A DNA stretch of 64,000 nt from Spirochaetia bacterium (GTDB lineage Bacteria; Spirochaetota; UBA4802; UBA5550). Location: contig VFJS01000016.1 in the NCBI GenBank assembly GCA_009885955.1, forward strand, positions 1-64,000. The letters are read 5' to 3'. Below, one piece after another: positions 62,411 to 64,000 of this stretch; positions within the stretch are counted from its first letter, which is position 1; the number at the start of each line of letters is the position of its first letter. A program made the position numbers and the translations under genes. The notes beneath the pieces were generated by a model that searched no databases, was not told the origin of the DNA, and was given only the letters and a program-made list of their open reading frames with translations.

Positions 62411-64000
62411 ATGATAAAGGTTCTCCTTGCCGGCATAAATTCCAGGTTCTCCCATTCCAGCCTTGCCCTCTACTCCCTGCGCACCTATGCCGCAGATCCG
62501 GGCCATGACATCAAAATTATAGAATTTACCATAAACCAGGAGATGAGCTATATTCTGCGTGAAATTAACAGGGAAGAGCCCAATGTATTGGGGCTCTCTG
62601 TTTATATATGGAATGTGGAAATGGTAAAACTTTTGATTCCCGAAATAAGGAAAGAACTGAAAAGCTGCACTATTGTGCTTGGCGGACCTGAGGTGAGCTA
62701 TGATCCCGCCTGGTGGATTGAAAACATCACCGGGATAGATTTCATCATCAAAGGCCCCGGCGAGGCCGGATTCAGAAATCTTCTTTTGAACCGGGGACTG
62801 GTCACCGGCCCGGTAATTGAAACAGAGAATCCCCACTTCTCAAAAATTCCCTTTCCCTATATCGATTCTGATTTCCCCGGCCTCGTAAATAAGAATATCT
62901 ATTATGAAGCAGGCAGGGGATGCCCCTTCAAGTGCACCTACTGCTTATCATCACGGCTCGACCAGAAACTGGAGTTCAGAGAACTTGACCAGGTGAAGAT
63001 GGAGCTGGATATCATCATAAGCCACAGGCCCCGCATTATTAAATTCGTTGACCGGACTTTTAATGCCAGGAAGTCCTTCTATCGGCCTGTATGGGAGCAT
63101 ATTGTAGACAGGCATTCAATGAGCGGCGCCAGGTTTCATTTCGAGATTTATCCCGGGCTTTTAAATGATGATGACTTTATTTTTCTTGCGAAATGCCCTG
63201 CCGGCCTTTTCCAGTTTGAAGTGGGCATACAAACCACATCACCCCGGTCACTGGCAGCAGTAAACAGGAATTCAGACTGGCAGGATATAAAACAGGCGGT
63301 AATCAGGCTGACTGCCATGAAAAACATTCCTGTCCATGTGGATCTCATCGCAGGGCTCCCCTTCGAGGACCGGGCTTCGTTGAAGGATTCCTTTAATGAA
63401 ATCCATTCCCTGAAGGCCGGGCACTTCCAGCTTGGCATTCTGAAAGTTCTGAAGGGGACGGGGATGTATGATGATGCCGGGACCTATGGAATAAGATACA
63501 GCGGCAGGGCCCCCTATGCCGTCATATCGAACCGGTGGTTGAGCGAAGGGGAGATGGGGAGGATAAAGGTCATTGCAAAGCTTGTGGACATGCTCTACAA
63601 CAGTCTCACCTTTGCCCGGACCCTTGAAATCCTTGAAGGCCATTTTGAATCAGGTTTTGATATGTATGATAATCTTGCAGAATTTATCATGGAGAGGTAT
63701 CCGGGCAGCAGGTCCAATTCATGGGAGGATAAGGCGGCAGGGATTCTTGAATTTGCCGGGCATCTGTTTCCCCTGGAGAGGGATTTTTTCCTTGATGCCC
63801 TGACCTGGGACTGGTGCGGATATACAAAGCTCAATTATTTCCCCCGGATCCTTGCCGGGGACGGGAATAAGAATATCAGGAAAACCGGCCGTAAATATTT
63901 TTATTCCTTTATGGATATGAGGATAATAAATTATAACGGCATTGAATTCAGTGAACATGAGCTGAAGAGGTCCCTGTTCATGATGCCTGCTTCCGCCAGG
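62411..64000 (+). CDS. B12-binding radical-SAM protein (partial)
   Basis: Open from the ATG at 62411 (GAGAAGGG upstream) to the window edge, 530 codons, so the C-terminus is missing. The N-terminus is a cobalamin-binding-like Rossmann domain: IKVLLAGINSRFSHSSLALYSLRTYA, PNVLGLSVYIWN, LKSCTIVLGGPEVSYDP and IIKGPGEAGF. The radical-SAM cluster motif is EAGRGCPFKCTYCLSS (CxxxCxxC), then KFVDRTFN, FEVGIQTTSPRSLAAVNR and VDLIAGLPFE. Residues about 350-530 fit a DUF4080-type C-terminal region (YGIRYSGRAPYAVISNRWLSEGEMGRIKVIAKLVDM). The substrate is unknown; members of this subclass do methyl transfers or other radical reactions. Confidence 0.85.
   Translation, partial: MIKVLLAGINSRFSHSSLALYSLRTYAADPGHDIKIIEFTINQEMSYILREINREEPNVLGLSVYIWNVEMVKLLIPEIRKELKSCTIVLGGPEVSYDPAWWIENITGIDFIIKGPGEAGFRNLLLNRGLVTGPVIETENPHFSKIPFPYIDSDFPGLVNKNIYYEAGRGCPFKCTYCLSSRLDQKLEFRELDQVKMELDIIISHRPRIIKFVDRTFNARKSFYRPVWEHIVDRHSMSGARFHFEIYPGLLNDDDFIFLAKCPAGLFQFEVGIQTTSPRSLAAVNRNSDWQDIKQAVIRLTAMKNIPVHVDLIAGLPFEDRASLKDSFNEIHSLKAGHFQLGILKVLKGTGMYDDAGTYGIRYSGRAPYAVISNRWLSEGEMGRIKVIAKLVDMLYNSLTFARTLEILEGHFESGFDMYDNLAEFIMERYPGSRSNSWEDKAAGILEFAGHLFPLERDFFLDALTWDWCGYTKLNYFPRILAGDGNKNIRKTGRKYFYSFMDMRIINYNGIEFSEHELKRSLFMMPASAR

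Overview
This 64 kb window comes from a diderm, Gram-negative-type chromosome. It has many outer-membrane barrels, an OmpA-like protein, DsbD, an NlpD-like LytM protein and numerous lipoproteins. The lipoboxes are loose (ISC, MNC, LSC, FSC, LGC), and the window is rich in TPR proteins and CheD/HDOD-type regulators. Together this fits a spirochaete or a related lineage best, but that is an inference; there is no rRNA here to settle it. Base composition is moderate, with AT-rich spacers. Genes on both strands sit in short operons. The first and last genes run off the window.

Layout. 0-6 kb: three secreted proteins built from Ig-like, ASH and FN3/FlgD-type modules. 6.4-9.3 kb: a large secreted fusion of a zinc-site-less M1 aminopeptidase fold, a ChaN domain and a PDZ domain. 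9.5-9.85 kb: the 5' part of a group II intron, set in a dispersed repeat and butted against hypE-hypA. 11-17.8 kb: housekeeping genes (GloB-like hydrolase, SurE, TPR, MFS, FGGY kinase, RuvC, YebC). 17.9-25.1 kb: an AT-rich block of TPR, membrane and lipoprotein genes, including a 1010-residue membrane/spermidine-synthase-like/TPR fusion. 25.3-28.1 kb: cheD, HDOD, a zinc-ribbon protein and a methyltransferase. 28-33 kb: smpB and an envelope cluster of barrels. 33.3-36 kb: repeats, a broken toxin with its antitoxin, and htpG. 36-44.4 kb: a putative secreted metallopeptidase, an OmpA-like giant, and a methyltransferase with two paralogous glycosyltransferases. 44.7-46 kb: pth and an XpaC-like protein. 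46-54.8 kb: the accessory zone. 54.8-64 kb: coaE, a secreted amidotransferase-like protein, dsbD, an NlpD-like protein, purA, tRNA-Lys, tRNA-Glu and a B12/radical-SAM protein.

The most notable content is in the accessory DNA. A lipoprotein at 46.8 kb carries (TC)11 inside its signal-peptide codons and is read out of frame, as expected of a phase-variable locus in its OFF state. Four predicted toxin genes (two HEPN, two DUF4258) are truncated, internally deleted or carry a stop codon, while the partner antitoxin next to each is intact. A type IIG restriction enzyme is reduced to its two ends. VapBC and HicBA look whole. Several families of short palindromic or inverted-repeat elements, and one array of hairpins, fill the spacers. 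An intrinsic terminator is encoded inside the first codons of the gene at 31.8 kb.
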